Source: Citrus sinensis (taxonomy: Eukaryota; Streptophyta; Magnoliopsida; Sapindales; Rutaceae). Taken from it: DNA of 64,000 nt. Shown piece after piece: positions 44,694-56,061 of the stretch (its first letter is position 1; each line of letters begins with the position of its first letter). The stretch covers positions 6,505,501-6,569,500 of the forward strand of contig NC_068559.1 in the NCBI RefSeq assembly GCF_022201045.2. The letters are read 5' to 3'. The notes under the pieces are model-generated. The model searched no databases. It saw only the letters and a list, made by a program, of their open reading frames with translations, and had not been told where the DNA came from. The position numbers were made by a program, and so were the translations under genes.

Positions 44694-46405
44694 ATATTTT
44701 CTTCTGTGTTGCACCACCCAGGTGATGTCTTCTAAACTCTACTTCTTTCATTTCAAACATTGAGGACAATGTTTCGTTCTGGTTGGGGGGAGAGAATAGT
44801 CGACAATTATGAAATTTTGGTTAAGTTTTTACTAATTTTTTGTTGTAAAAACTAACTGTTGCTAACTTTTTGTGTTGAAGATGGCTGAATATGGAGTGTA
44901 GTTCCTCTAGAAACGCATCTTCTTTAAAAAAAATAATAAAAAAATCATTTTCTTTTCTATCATTTTAAATGTAACTTTTCTAAATTAATTTTTCTACATC
45001 ATTTTCACATTTCTGCATGCATATATTTTTTTTTTTTTATGTTTAGAATAGGTTGGGGGGTAGAATGTTTTTAAAAAAAAAAAAAAAATTTTGATTTGTT
45101 TTAACATTGGGTGACATGATTAATTTAAATTTTAGTATTTGTATTATCTTTGGTCTTAAGTGATGTTACATTATGTTTGCTACTCTACATGTTGATGTTG
45201 GAGACATATATGAGTTGCTTGAAGGAATGAACATGTCATAATAAGTACCAAGTGAGTTTTTGAGCCTATCATTTTTCTTGGAGAGTAACCCTTTTGCCCA
45301 TTCTTTATACAGCTTAACAGTTTATTATTGTATACACGATCTCTAGATTTCTTTTGAGTTAACCCTTAATAAAAAAAAAAAAAAGTGTGTTGCTACATTT
45401 GGAGGCCCATCTAACTAGTAGATATGGAAGGTTATTCAGAGCCCTAAAAGACGATGGAAAGGCCATCTTTGATCCGTTTGAGCCTTTCTAGCCATCCCTT
45501 TTATTAAATATCCATAGTTAACCCTTTTGAGCCTTTAAAAAAAAAAAAAAACATTTTCTTTGTCAACTTATCATCTTGACCCACTCCGATTTGGAGTATT
45601 ACCCGATGTCTTATAAGTTCCATCACCTATTTATGTTTGAGAAAATGTAAATAATTATGTTGTTCAGTGAAGTTATGCCAAAAAAAAAAACAAAAAAAAA
45701 AAAACAAAAACAAAAGTTGTTGTTTCAAAAGAATAAAAATAGGTGAAATCCACCTTGCAACTTCCAAAAAAAAAAAAAAAAAAAATTCTCTGCATTTTTC
45801 TCAAACATACACTTTGTTTTCCTTATTTCCCTTCTTTGTTAACCATGTCCCTAGCCTACGTTACGTCCTAATAAAAGTCCTTCTTGATTTTAGGGAACTA
45901 TAGTCCGAAGTAGAAGCTAGTTATATGGGCTAAAAAGATGTAGTGATGCATAATTAAAAAAAAAAAAAAAGATAAATAAAGTGGGTTGACTAACATTTTA
46001 TTTGACTTGAGATCGTATTATTTCTAAGCTGAGGGCATATTTATTTCATCTTGGTGAGAGCATGTGATATCACTTCTTTATTATTTTCTCTCTCAATTAC
46101 CATTCATTGGAGTGACTATTTTTATTGGGATTAATTTATTTGTGAGAGTGTCACTACTTCCAGTGAGATTTTGGGGTTTGACATGTCATTCTTGAGAGTA
46201 GCTAAAACAAAGTCTACTGGGCTAATTCATGTGGATGGTTGATGTGGGTGTGATGTTGCTTTAGACTGGAGATAATGCTTATACTTTTATTTGATTGCTA
46301 TCATTAATCTGATGGAATAAATACGAGTGTTTCTATTAAAAAAATATATATATTTTGAATTTGAATTTTATTTTCGCTTTATTTGCTAGGGACTAGCAAT
46401 AAGCT
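44694..46405 (+). other. 3' non-coding region of the gypsy element
   Basis: AT-rich with many long A runs. It contains ATTGAGGACAATGTTTCG near 44759, a motif seen 3' of Athila-type genes, followed by GGTTGGGGGGAG (44780-44791). A second GGTTGGGGGG occurs near 45051. The 78-codon frame at 45667-45903 is low-complexity lysine and is not considered a gene. Confidence 0.6.
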
Positions 46406-46417
46406 GGTTGGGGGGTG
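46406..46417 (+). other. polypurine tract of the gypsy element
   Basis: GGTTGGGGGGTG directly abuts the 3' LTR. It is the expected plus-strand primer site, although two T bases interrupt the purines. Confidence 0.75.
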
Positions 46418-47800
46418 TGTTAAGTGTTAGAAAATGCATATTTATAAAGGAGAAAACCGTCATTTTACATTTTAAGTCTTACTAACAACCCTTACTTTTA
46501 TATATTTAACCTTCTTGTGATTTAATTACATGTGTTTTATTTTAATTAAGTATTTTATGTATTTTAGGGGCATTATAGTCATTTCACAATAAAGGAGAGA
46601 TCAGACGGCAAAACGGACATCACTTTTGAACTCAGGACGGTCGAAAACCTTAGGAGGAGCATAAAAGGAAAAATGACACTATTCACATGTACGGTACTAT
46701 TCACGTGTACGGTACTGTATACGTTACTGTTCACGACACTGTTCACATAGACGGATGATGACGTGGCATTGACCGATGATGTGGCATTGACTGATGAGGT
46801 GTCACGATCCTGTTGGACTAAAATTCTTATGTACTGTTGATGGTGACGTGGCAGCATATCAGTGGACGAAAAATCTCGCGTACGGTGCATGCATCACACA
46901 GGATTATTTTCAACCAAACCGCGTTACTGTTCATCCGGGTCAAACCGCGTTACTGTTCAAAGTCGGGTCAAACCGTGTTACTGTTCATCCGCGTGGTCAA
47001 ACCGTGGACTGTTGACTGATGACGTGGCGCAATCCTGAGCGTCCAAACTGTTTTTAATCCGATGGCCATGATTTACTCCATGTATCTATAAAAAGGGGGC
47101 CTCCCCCCCCTAATTTGATATCTCTGAATCCATTTTTGGGATCCATTTTCTGTAATTCCTTCTCCATCTTGTATTTTCTTCGTATTTTAATAAATTCCCA
47201 TTTTACCCCTAGTTCAATTATGAGTGGCTAATTTTCTTTCAAGCTTGGGTTGAAGGTGAAGTCTCAACATGTGTCATGGGCTTTATTTGGTAAATTTATT
47301 TTCTCATCCCCTCTAGTTTTTGTGGATGTTTTGACTTCTCGTCGACAAATAATACTAATCTTGTCTAGTACCGCCTTGGTTTCACCGGCCCTCTAGTATA
47401 AGATTATTATTATTTGGCACGATAAGCCCTTAGCACCATATTGATTAGAGCGTGGTTCATGAGGTGTGGATTCCCCCCTCATGATTTAATTGGCATTAAT
47501 ACGGATTATTTAGCCCATGATGCATGTTGATACGGATCCAGATACCCAAGTACGTTATTTCAATAGAATTCTCTTCAATTTCTTCTCGCCATTTCAATAC
47601 CAATTTTAGAATTTATTCTCGCCATTTTAATTTAAGTTGTAGCATATTCCAAATCATTTCCACCACAAATCCAATCACTCATTCACAAAATTAATTCTAC
47701 ACAATTAAAATCCACCTCCTCGTGGGATCGACACTCGTCACCATTGATCTATACTATAATAGATTCGTGCGCTTGCGAGTACATTAAAATTTGCACAACA
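46418..47800 (+). repeat. 3' LTR of the young gypsy element
   Basis: It runs TGTTAAGTGTTAG to …TTTGCACAACA. It differs from the 5' LTR by A for G at its fifth base and one extra C in the C-run near 47105. All internal frames and motifs are identical, including the TATA box at 47085-47095. It is followed by CTCAT. Confidence 0.95.
47085..47095 (+). promoter_or_regulatory. TATA box of the 3' LTR
   Basis: The same TCTATAAAAAG as in the 5' LTR. It could drive read-out transcription into the downstream copia remnant. Confidence 0.6.
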
Positions 47801-47805
47801 CTCAT

Positions 47806-48095
47806 AACCCACTGCGGGTTTTTAATTTTTTAGAAAAATCCACCTGTTGTGGGTTTATAACTCAATATATAAGTTCTCGTTCACCCTAAATTGTTTAACA
47901 AATATCACGATGCGCCTTTTTTTTTTTTTAATGTGTCACTTCACTACACCCAAATTGTTAAATTGATTTATGCATAGTACATACAACTTATAACTAGCAA
48001 ATATGGATTTTTTTAAAAAAATTGATTGAATACAATCTTTTTCCAACGTTAGCAACAACGCAAATAGTGATAAGCTAATTGTAATATATTTGCAT
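47806..48095. other. no gene; probable rest of the hAT-like host sequence
   Basis: It continues the sequence that was split by the gypsy insertion: AACCCACTGCGGGTTTTT and CCACCTGTTGTGGGTTT, motifs common inside plant hAT elements that begin TAGGGATGGCAAT. The right end was not found. Confidence 0.35.
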
Positions 48096-48350
48096 TGTTG
48101 GAGAATATAATTAATTACCTTGATGCACTGCAGATTTCCCTCTCAATTACTGGACAATATGTTCTCCAATTTTATTTACTTTCCTACTTCTATTTCTTTA
48201 ATTTAGGGATTGTACAGCTTTACATTTAGTTGCTTTCCTTTATTTGTCTTTAGAAGTCAACTAGAGTTTTGTAGATAATTTTTTTTTTGTATTTTACGAT
48301 GTAAAGTGAATAAGATATGAAAGCATTTTTTAGAACTTTCATTTTTATCA
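48096..48350 (+). repeat. 5' LTR of the degraded copia element
   Basis: 255 bp, TGTTGGAGAATATAATT to …CATTTTTATCA, with TG…CA ends. Its right end is set by the adjoining primer-binding site. Confidence 0.75.
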
Positions 48351-48420
48351 TGGTACCGGAGCAATAATTCTTATTGCTATTCATTTCCCCTTTTTTTTCA
48401 AACTTTGGACATCAATCATC

Positions 48421-51400
48421 ATGACTGGCGAGTCAGATGTCACAAAAGACAACAAAGATATTGCTCTTACTTTACATCCTTCAAATAATTCTAGAACCAT
48501 TCTGGTTTTCTTCCATTAAATGGAGAAAATTACACCATGCGGAGTAGAACCATGATCAAAGCACTAAGTGCCAAAAACAAATATGGTTTTATCAATGGTG
48601 TAATAAAAAAGCTTTCCATGTCATATTCAAACTTTGAATTGTGGAAACAATGTGACAACATGGTAGCCTCTTGGATTGTGAATGCTATTACTCCAAAACT
48701 TGCAAAAGACACTATTTATGCTGAGACAACTCATGATTTTATGGGTGGTTCATCTTCAAGAAAGATTTTCTCAAATTAACAGGCTTCGTATTTTCGAACT
48801 ACAACAAAGAATCAGTTCTATATCCCAAAGTTTGGACTCCACTACAACCTATTACTTTAAGCTAAAAGGTTTATGGGATGAATTAAATATATATTCTCCC
48901 ATGCCCACTTGTACATGTGATTCTAACAAGACTTTTGAGGCATATTGTAACACCTGAAAACTAACGTGTGCGGAGCACGCGACGAAGGAGTTTACTAATA
49001 AATTGTAATCCTTACTCATAAATTTCAAACTGAAATACCTCAAATTTTTATTCAAATAAATCAACAAATCCACATGTGTAATGTTTAATAATCTCTCCCG
49101 AAGGCATAAAAATAACACGAGTATTAAAACTCCAAATTACAAGTTCATAACACAAATAAACTTAAAAGAAACATGAGTCTATCTTTCTCTTATTCAATTA
49201 GCAAAAGGAAACAAAATCTGTAACTCCAATGATAAGCACGCCTCTCAATAAGGAACTTAATCTGCAAAAAGTAATGGCGAGGGGTGAGCCGTCAACTCGG
49301 TAAGTAAAACCATTCCCAACACACTAGGCCTATCGATACTAAAATTATTGCAAGCCTTTTTTTAGTAAAACATATATCATAATTCATAAATTTTATTAAA
49401 CAAAATATCACGATAAAATAACATAAATTCATACTAATTTAGAATATCAAAAGCATAGTTATTTACAAAAGCAAATCATATAATACATTCATAGGAACAA
49501 AAAAGTTAGCTCATGTCACATAATGTCACCTATAGTCCTGGTAACCCGGCCAGAACCAGAATTGGAATCAGAATATCGTGTGCACACTCAAAACAGAAAC
49601 CCAGTACTTGTCCAGAACATATATATCGTATAATACGATCAGAATCATAATCAGAATGACTACAGACAATGAACCAAAACATTCAAATTAATTTTTTACA
49701 TGTAATGATTTATACGTGGCACTTTGCATTATATGTGGCACTTTGCGGCGCTCTAACCCTCAAGAGGTGGCCCCCATAAAGCCTCAACAGGTGGCCCCCG
49801 TACAATCATAAATAATTAAAATCATACATGGGCACAAAACATTCGTGTCAGATTCATAAAAGTCCATAGCGATAATTTAGGCTTGCAAAATATTTTATAG
49901 ACAAAATCATAAAAGGTAGTCATGTAACAAAATAACTTACATATTTAAAATCATTTATAAAATATTTTGTTAAAAATAATTTAGATTTGAAGACATTTAC
50001 ATAAACTGATTTTGTTATGAAAATCAATTAATCTTCTAAGTAGTATAAAAGCATTTATACTTACAATAATATCAAAATAATTATACAAATCCATTACATT
50101 AAGAATGAAGTTATTTACCTCGATAAAAGAATTTGAACTAACACACCTCTAAGACTCTAAGAGCCTCAAACACCTTCAACATCTTAAACAAATACAAGAT
50201 ATAACTATCAATAACTTATTCTAAGAATCTGATTTTCTAATTCATACCCGTACTAGTCTGATTCTCAGAATTTTAACTTTTAATCTAAAAATTAGAATGA
50301 CATAATATTCTACATAATGATTTTGAACATCCATGGATAAATTATATAAAAGTTTCAAGAGGATCCAATACCAAAAACATTTTCAAAATTATTTATTAGT
50401 TGACAAATTCGAAAATGTTTCACAGTACCTAACCGAACAGAACGGATTCTGAGATTTATATAAAATCATATACTAATAAGAAAATTATGAAATTAAAAAT
50501 AAAAATACTAGACAAATATTTTAACTTCTCTATAAAATTTCAGAATTGTTTGAGTTCATTTGATGGTACAAATAATTTTTTGAAGCTTGTTGCTTTGCTG
50601 GAGTCGCAGTTTTCCAGTGCATTAGTGTCAGTTTCGAAAATCTATAAAAAATTGAAAACAAAGTCAAATCTTATGAAACAAAATTTAATCAATAAGCCCT
50701 ACATGTTTAATTTTTAGAAATATAAAGTTAAGAAAAATCATTCAGAAAATATATGTTTGAATTCGAGATACTCATGCTGTCCAGAATTGTCCAATATGCT
50801 TAATGCACCAACGAATGATTAATAAGACTCACAATAAATCAAAGCCCTAAACAGAACCTAAACACATTCTAAATCATGTATTATGATATGTAACAATCTA
50901 AAATCGTGCCAACTCAAACCCTAGATAGAGTGATTGAAAATTTTGTGGAGAATAAAGAAAGTAAACTTACCACTCGCTGTGATTCTCTCCTAAACAAATG
51001 TTTGACTCCTAGGGTTTGGGTAAGAGAGTAATGAGCAACAGAGAAAAGGAAGAAATGTCTTGGACTTAGGGTTATGGAAAAGGGAAAAATATGAATTTAT
51101 AGAGAGTCTTAAGAAACCCTATTAAATTTGAAAAAATAACCTTTTTCCAAAAATTACCCCATGAATAACCCTATTTATGAGGGCAATAATGTCATTTACA
51201 AATTCCATTAAAACAAAATAAAATAATGGAAATTAGGGCATTACACATAAAGACAGAGATCGTACCATGGAGTTTCTTATGGACTTAAATGAAACATACA
51301 CAATCATGAGAGGCCAAATTTTACTGATGAATCCAATTCCACCTATTGGAAAAGTCTTCTCGTTGGTTCTTCAAGAAGAGCAACAGTGCGGCATCAGTAG

Positions 51401-52860
51401 TACCCAACCTGCATGACACATGAATCCGCTGCTTTGGCTACTAAAAGAAATAATGCTTCAGGTAAATTTCCAAGGCAAAATACATCCAATTATAATAAAC
51501 CAACCTGTGATTTTTGTGGATATGTGGGACATGTGAAAGAAAAATGCTACAAGTTGTATGGATATCCTCCTGGCCATAAGTTGTATAAGGGTCAAAATCA
51601 GCCTGATGCCAACCAAGCTTCTATGAATTCTCCAGTATTGCAAGCCTCTTCTTTCACTCCAAAACAATATCAACAGATCTTGGCATTAATCAACACTCAA
51701 CCAAGATCAAATCTAATAAGTAACAATGTTCCATAAAGTAATTTGACAGGTATTGCCCTCAATATTGTTCATTTACCACATTCCATTTCTTGGATTATTG
51801 ATTCTGGAGCCACTGATCATATGGTTAGCTCTCCCTTAATTCTTTCACACATCACGTCTCACTGTTCAAGGACAGTTAAGCTGCCTAATGGGGTAGATGC
51901 CTCAGTCATTGATATTGGTACAATTCAATTGACACCAAATATTGTTTTGAATAATGTTCTTTGTATTCTCAGCTTCTAATTTAATTTGATTTCAGTTGGA
52001 AAACTCACTCATGCTGCAAAATGCATTGTAACTTTCTTACCTAATTCTTGTCTTATACAAGACCAATCCTCGAGGAAGGTTATTGGAGCAGGTAAGTTAC
52101 ATGATGACCTTTTCTTATTTCAATTACCGGTCACTCATCCAAAATTTCTACAATCCATGTCTTTTCTAACTTGTGGCACCAACACTTGGGACATCCAAGC
52201 CATCTATGTCTTCAGTTACTTTCCAATTATATATTTGATTTAAATGTTTCTACTCTAAATCAAGTTTGTGAAGTCTATCCACTAGCTAAACAAACTCGTC
52301 TTCCTTTTACTTTAAGTGATAAAAATTCTCTGGAGCCTTTTAATTTAATCCATTGTGACATATGGGGAAAATATCATGTTGCTTTTTTATTCGGTGCACA
52401 TTATTTCTTACTATTGTTGATGATTATACAAGATGTACATGGATTTTTCTTATAAAGTGTAAATGTTAGATTTGCTTACTCATACAATCTTTTTGTTCTT
52501 ATGTTGAAATCCAATTTAACAAGAAAATTAAAATTCTACGTTTTGATAATGGGTTGGAATTTAACATGCTAGATTTTTATCGTATGAAAGGAATCAGTCA
52601 TGAGAAGAGTTGTGTTAACACACCCCAACAAAATGGGATTGTGGAAAGAAAAAATGGTCATCTATTGAATGTAGCCCGTGCTTTACGATTCCAATCAGCA
52701 CTTCCCTTACAGTTTTAAGGAGAATGTGTTTTGACTGCTACTTATCTTATAAATTAGACACTAACTCCTCTTCTTATGGTAAAACACCCTATGAAATGCT
52801 TTTTGGAGCAATTTCTTCTTACTCGCATTTAAAAGTCTTTGGGTGTTTGTGTTTGTGTTA
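48421..52860 (+). pseudogene. copia gag and partial pol, degenerate
   Basis: Gag starts near ATG 48421 and shows the UBN2-type region (MIKALSAKNKYGFINGVI, then LWKQCDNMV). It is cut at 48945 and resumes after 51246 with DRTMEFLMDLNETY and MNPIPPIGKVFSLVLQEE. A zinc knuckle (CDFCGYVGHVKEKC) lies near 51511. The protease motif (WIIDSGATDHMV) is near 51793. Integrase follows, with FNLIHCDIWG near 52341, an FDNG-type motif and the HLKVFGC end. Stops at 48520, 48778, 51415, 51736 and 51978, and several frameshifts, are present. Confidence 0.8.
48946..51245 (-). mobile_element. solo LTR (2.3 kb) of a Ty3/gypsy element
   Basis: The plus-strand sequence starts TGTAACACC and ends GGCATTACA, so LTR ends TGTAA…TTACA are present on either reading. 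The features (ACGTGTGCGGAGCACGCGACG near the start, ACCCGGCCAGAACC near 49545, duplicated AGGTGGCCCCC(A/G)TA near 49765-49800) are typical of the long LTRs of chromovirus-type gypsy elements read in reverse. Flanks CATAT (48941-48945) and CATAA (51246-51250) fit a 5-bp duplication with one change. Its removal reconnects copia gag. It has no coding region, so it was probably left by LTR-LTR recombination. Confidence 0.75.
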
Positions 52861-52862
52861 TG

Positions 52863-53218
52863 TGTTAGGTCCCAGTCAGATGCAGCTAACGATTACAAGT
52901 AGTGCTAGTGATATTGTTTCTGCTTGTGGTGAGAAATAACCAAATAATTGCAGTTTGAAATCTCAATGCCTTTATTCATATTCTGGAGCTTATTTATAAT
53001 CACAAGACCTTGATTTTCAACCTACAATCACGGCTGAAATCAATAAAACAAATATTAAAATAATGACTTAGCTAATATTTCGTAAAAGATAATCAAAAGC
53101 AACTTGTTAAGGTCATCCCAAAATCACGGCTCCAGTACTCATCTTTACAATTTCCACACGTGAAACTGCACATGCATGTGTCATGCATGGCTTGCATGGG
53201 AGTCAACTTATGCTCTCA
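52863..53218 (-). repeat. probable 3' LTR of the chromovirus
   Basis: In plus orientation it runs TGTTAGGTCCCAG to …TTATGCTCTCA, giving TG…CA ends. It lies between the chromodomain end and the copia remnant. No partner LTR is in the window, and the adjacent tract is not clearly purine-rich, so the inner boundary is uncertain. Confidence 0.5.
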
Positions 53219-53279
53219 CGTAATATACTTATGGTTTGGCTTTGGCATTCTTCCAGATCTTCGTGGCTCATGCACTTGC

Positions 53280-56046
53280 TTTCTATCATTGCCTCTGCCA
53301 CGAAGAATACCCTTGTCCTCAAGGGTCTGATGAGGGAATTGCTGGCGCAGCATTGTGGCATCCTCCCATGTTGCGTCTTCAGCCGTCATTTTTTTCCAAC
53401 AGACTAGATTCTACTCGATCACTTTACCTCCTCTCTTCACCCAACGTGTGTCAAGGATAGCTTCAGGGTCCATGATCACCGAGCCTTCATCATCCACAGG
53501 TGGTAAATCGACGCCGTTGCTAAGGAAATCACCCATAGCTTTCTTAAGCAAAGAGACGTGAAACACCAGGTGAATTCGAGCATTCTCTGGTAATTGTAGT
53601 TCGTAGGCAACAACTCCAACTTTGCGAAGAACTAAATACGGCCTAAAGTACCTGCAAGCTAATTTCTGATGTGCCCTTCTGAACACTGAAGTCTGCCGAT
53701 AGGGCTGCAACTTTAATAACACCATATCTCCCTGTTTGAACTCAACGTCGTAGCGGCCCTTGTCAGCTGTTTGGTTCATCCTGTTAGCTGATGTGGCTAA
53801 GTTTTTCTTTAATTGTAAGAGCAGTTCATCACGCGAATGTAAGGCTTGATCAACCTCATGCACCGGCGAGGAACCAAGTTGATACATGGGCACGGCTGGA
53901 GGTGGTCTTCCATACAAAGCTTGGAATGGAGTCATTTCGATGGAGACGTAGAATGTGGTGTTGTACCAAAATTCTGCCCACGGCAAAAAAGAATGCCACT
54001 TTCGCGGGCACTGGTGAACAAAACATCTCAAGTACTGTTCCAAGCATCGATTAATTACCTCCGTTTGGCCGTCGGTTTGTGGGTGGTACGCCGAGCTCAT
54101 TTTGAGTTTGGTGCCGGAAAAATTGAAGAACTCTTGCCAAAATCTGCTGATGAATATAGGGTCTCAGTCGCTAATGATTGATTTGGGCATGCCGTACAGC
54201 TTCACTACTCCCTCAATAAATTTTTCCGCCACTATTTTTGCTGAGTAAAGATGAGAAAGAGCCATAAAATGTGCTGATTTACTCAATCGATCTACCACCA
54301 CCAAAATAGCATTCTTCCCTTGTGAGCAAGGTAAATCTTCAATAAAGTCTAGTGTAATATCATCCCACACCTGACGCGGGATTGGCAGAGGCTGGAGAAG
54401 TCCTGCCGGCTTGAGCGTTTCTGCCTTTGTTTGTTGACAAGTTGCACATTTACTCACGTATTCACGTACAGTTTGGAACATGGATGGCCAGTAGAACTGT
54501 TGTGATAAACGTTTGAATGTACGAAGAATTCTAGAGTGACCTCATATCTTTGTGTCATGTGCTTCAAATAGGAGTGTGTCCCGTAACGCTTGTGGAACTA
54601 CTACTTTATTCTTAAAAAATATCAGGCCATCCCACAACGTGTAAGGCCCTGAAGGTTGGGTTTGCACAACTGAATTTATTTTCTTCATGTACTCATTGTT
54701 GCTGGCCGCGTTTTTGATTTCTTCCCATATAGCAACCTGCGGAACAAAGACATGAAATAGAGTTGGGCTATCAGAACGTCGTGACAACGCATCTGCGGTT
54801 GTATTTTCTCAACCCGACCTATAAATAATTTCATAATCGTAGCCCATTAATTTTGCCATCCATTTTTGTTGCTCCGGTGTTGTGACTTTCTGTTCCAGGA
54901 AGAATTTGATGTTGCGATGGTCAGTTTGGATTGTGAAACGCTGCCCTAACAAGTATGGCCTCTGTATTCGAATAACTTCCACAATGGCGAGCATCTCTTT
55001 GTTGTAAACTGACCAAGCTTTCTTTGTGATGCCGAGAGCTCTACTCATGTACGCTATTGGTTTTTCTTGCTGCTGTAACACCGCACCAATACCATCGTCG
55101 GAAGCGTCAGTTTCAATAATGAAAGTATCATTGAAGTTGGGCATGGCGAGCATTGGAGTACTAGTCATAGCCTTCTTTAAATTGTCAAAAGCTTTTCCGC
55201 TTCGTCACTCCAGCCGAACTATCCTTCTTCAAAAGATTAGTAAGTGGCCGAGCAAGCAACCCATACCCTTGCACGAATTTTCTGTAATATCCGGTGAGAC
55301 CAAGGAATCCTCTCAGCTCGGAGATGTTTTGTGGTCGGGGCCAAGTTACCATCGCCGCAATTTTCTTGCCGTCCACCTTTGTGCCATGACAAGTGACGAT
55401 GTGACCTAGATACTCCAATTCCTGCTGCCTGAAATTGCACTTGCTTGCCTTGATAAAGAGTTGTTGTTCTCGAAGAATTTCTAGTGCCTGTTTCACATGT
55501 TTCAAATGGCAGCTCCACGTGGGGCTGTAAATTAGTATGTCATCAAGAAATACTAGTATAAATTTTCTGAGGTAAGGACGGAAAATAGAATTCATCAAAG
55601 TCTGAAACGTTGATGGTGCATTGCACAATCCGAACGGAATCACTAGGTATTCATAATGCCAGTTGTGAGTTCGGAATGCGGTTTTGTGGACATCCACTGG
55701 ATTAACTCGCACCTGATGATACCCTGCCCTTAAATCCAATTTTGTGAAATATGCGGCACCATGGAGATCGTCTAACATGTCATCAACCGTTGGAATTGGA
55801 AAACGATCTTTGATGGTGACTTGATATAGAGCTCTGTAGTTATTACAAAAGCGCCAACTGTCGTCCTTCTTTTCCACCAACAGCACTGGCGAGGAGAAAG
55901 GACTGGTGCTTGGCCGGATTAACCCCGAAGTTAGCATCTCTTGTACTTGTTTTTCAATTTCTGCTTCTTGGAAATAAGCGTACCGGTAGGGTTTCACATT
56001 AATTGCCTCGGTACCTTCCTTTAATGGAATTCAGTGATCAATGTCT
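53280..56046 (-). pseudogene. chromovirus pol (RT, RNase H, integrase, chromodomain), degenerate
   Basis: RT lies at 55997-55185 with [21 protein letters not shown] and the [11 protein letters not shown] signature. RNase H is at 55168-54809 with TDASDDGIGAVL and TDHRNIKFF. The integrase finger has CATCQQ near 54430. The core has DFIEDLP, IISD and YHPQTDGQTEV. The integrase C-terminal domain ends LVFHVSLLKK. A chromodomain follows (AILDTRWVKRGG … EDATWEDATML) to about 53280. Frame breaks include a frameshift near 55180, TGA stops at 54809-54811 and 54164-54166 where Arg is conserved, a stop at 54542-54544 and a break in the chromodomain near 53411. Confidence 0.85.
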
Positions 56047-56061
56047 CGTGGAGAAGGGAGT

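Larger units (their letters stand above)
35461..47800 (+). mobile_element. young complete Ty3/gypsy (Athila-type) retrotransposon with extra genes
   Basis: A 12.3-kb element flanked by perfect CTCAT duplications (35456-35460 and 47801-47805). The two LTRs (1382 and 1383 bp) differ at only two places I can see. A perfect tRNA-Asp primer site follows the 5' LTR and a G-rich polypurine tract precedes the 3' LTR. The gag-pol frame is uninterrupted. Between pol and the 3' LTR, where Athila relatives carry env-like genes, are three further open frames: a 77-aa protein, a zinc-finger protein and a LOG-family protein. Near-identical LTRs and intact frames indicate a very recent insertion that could still be mobile. 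Confidence 0.95.
48096..52862 (+). mobile_element. degraded Ty1/copia retrotransposon, truncated in integrase
   Basis: A 5' LTR (48096-48350) and a directly adjacent primer site (TGGTACCGGAGC, 48351-48362, a variant of the tRNA-iMet type) precede gag and part of pol. The coding part stops in the integrase region (HLKVFGCLCLCY near 52855), where a minus-strand chromovirus begins. A 2.3-kb solo LTR interrupts gag. No RT, RNase H or 3' LTR of this element is present in the window. Confidence 0.85.

Noticed and set aside
45667..45903. 78-codon Lys-rich frame in the gypsy 3' region
   Set aside because: It is produced by A-runs; frames of this kind are expected by chance in such sequence.
53183..54181. 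Plus-strand frames opposite the chromovirus
   Set aside because: They are shadows of the minus-strand integrase and chromodomain, which have clear family motifs.
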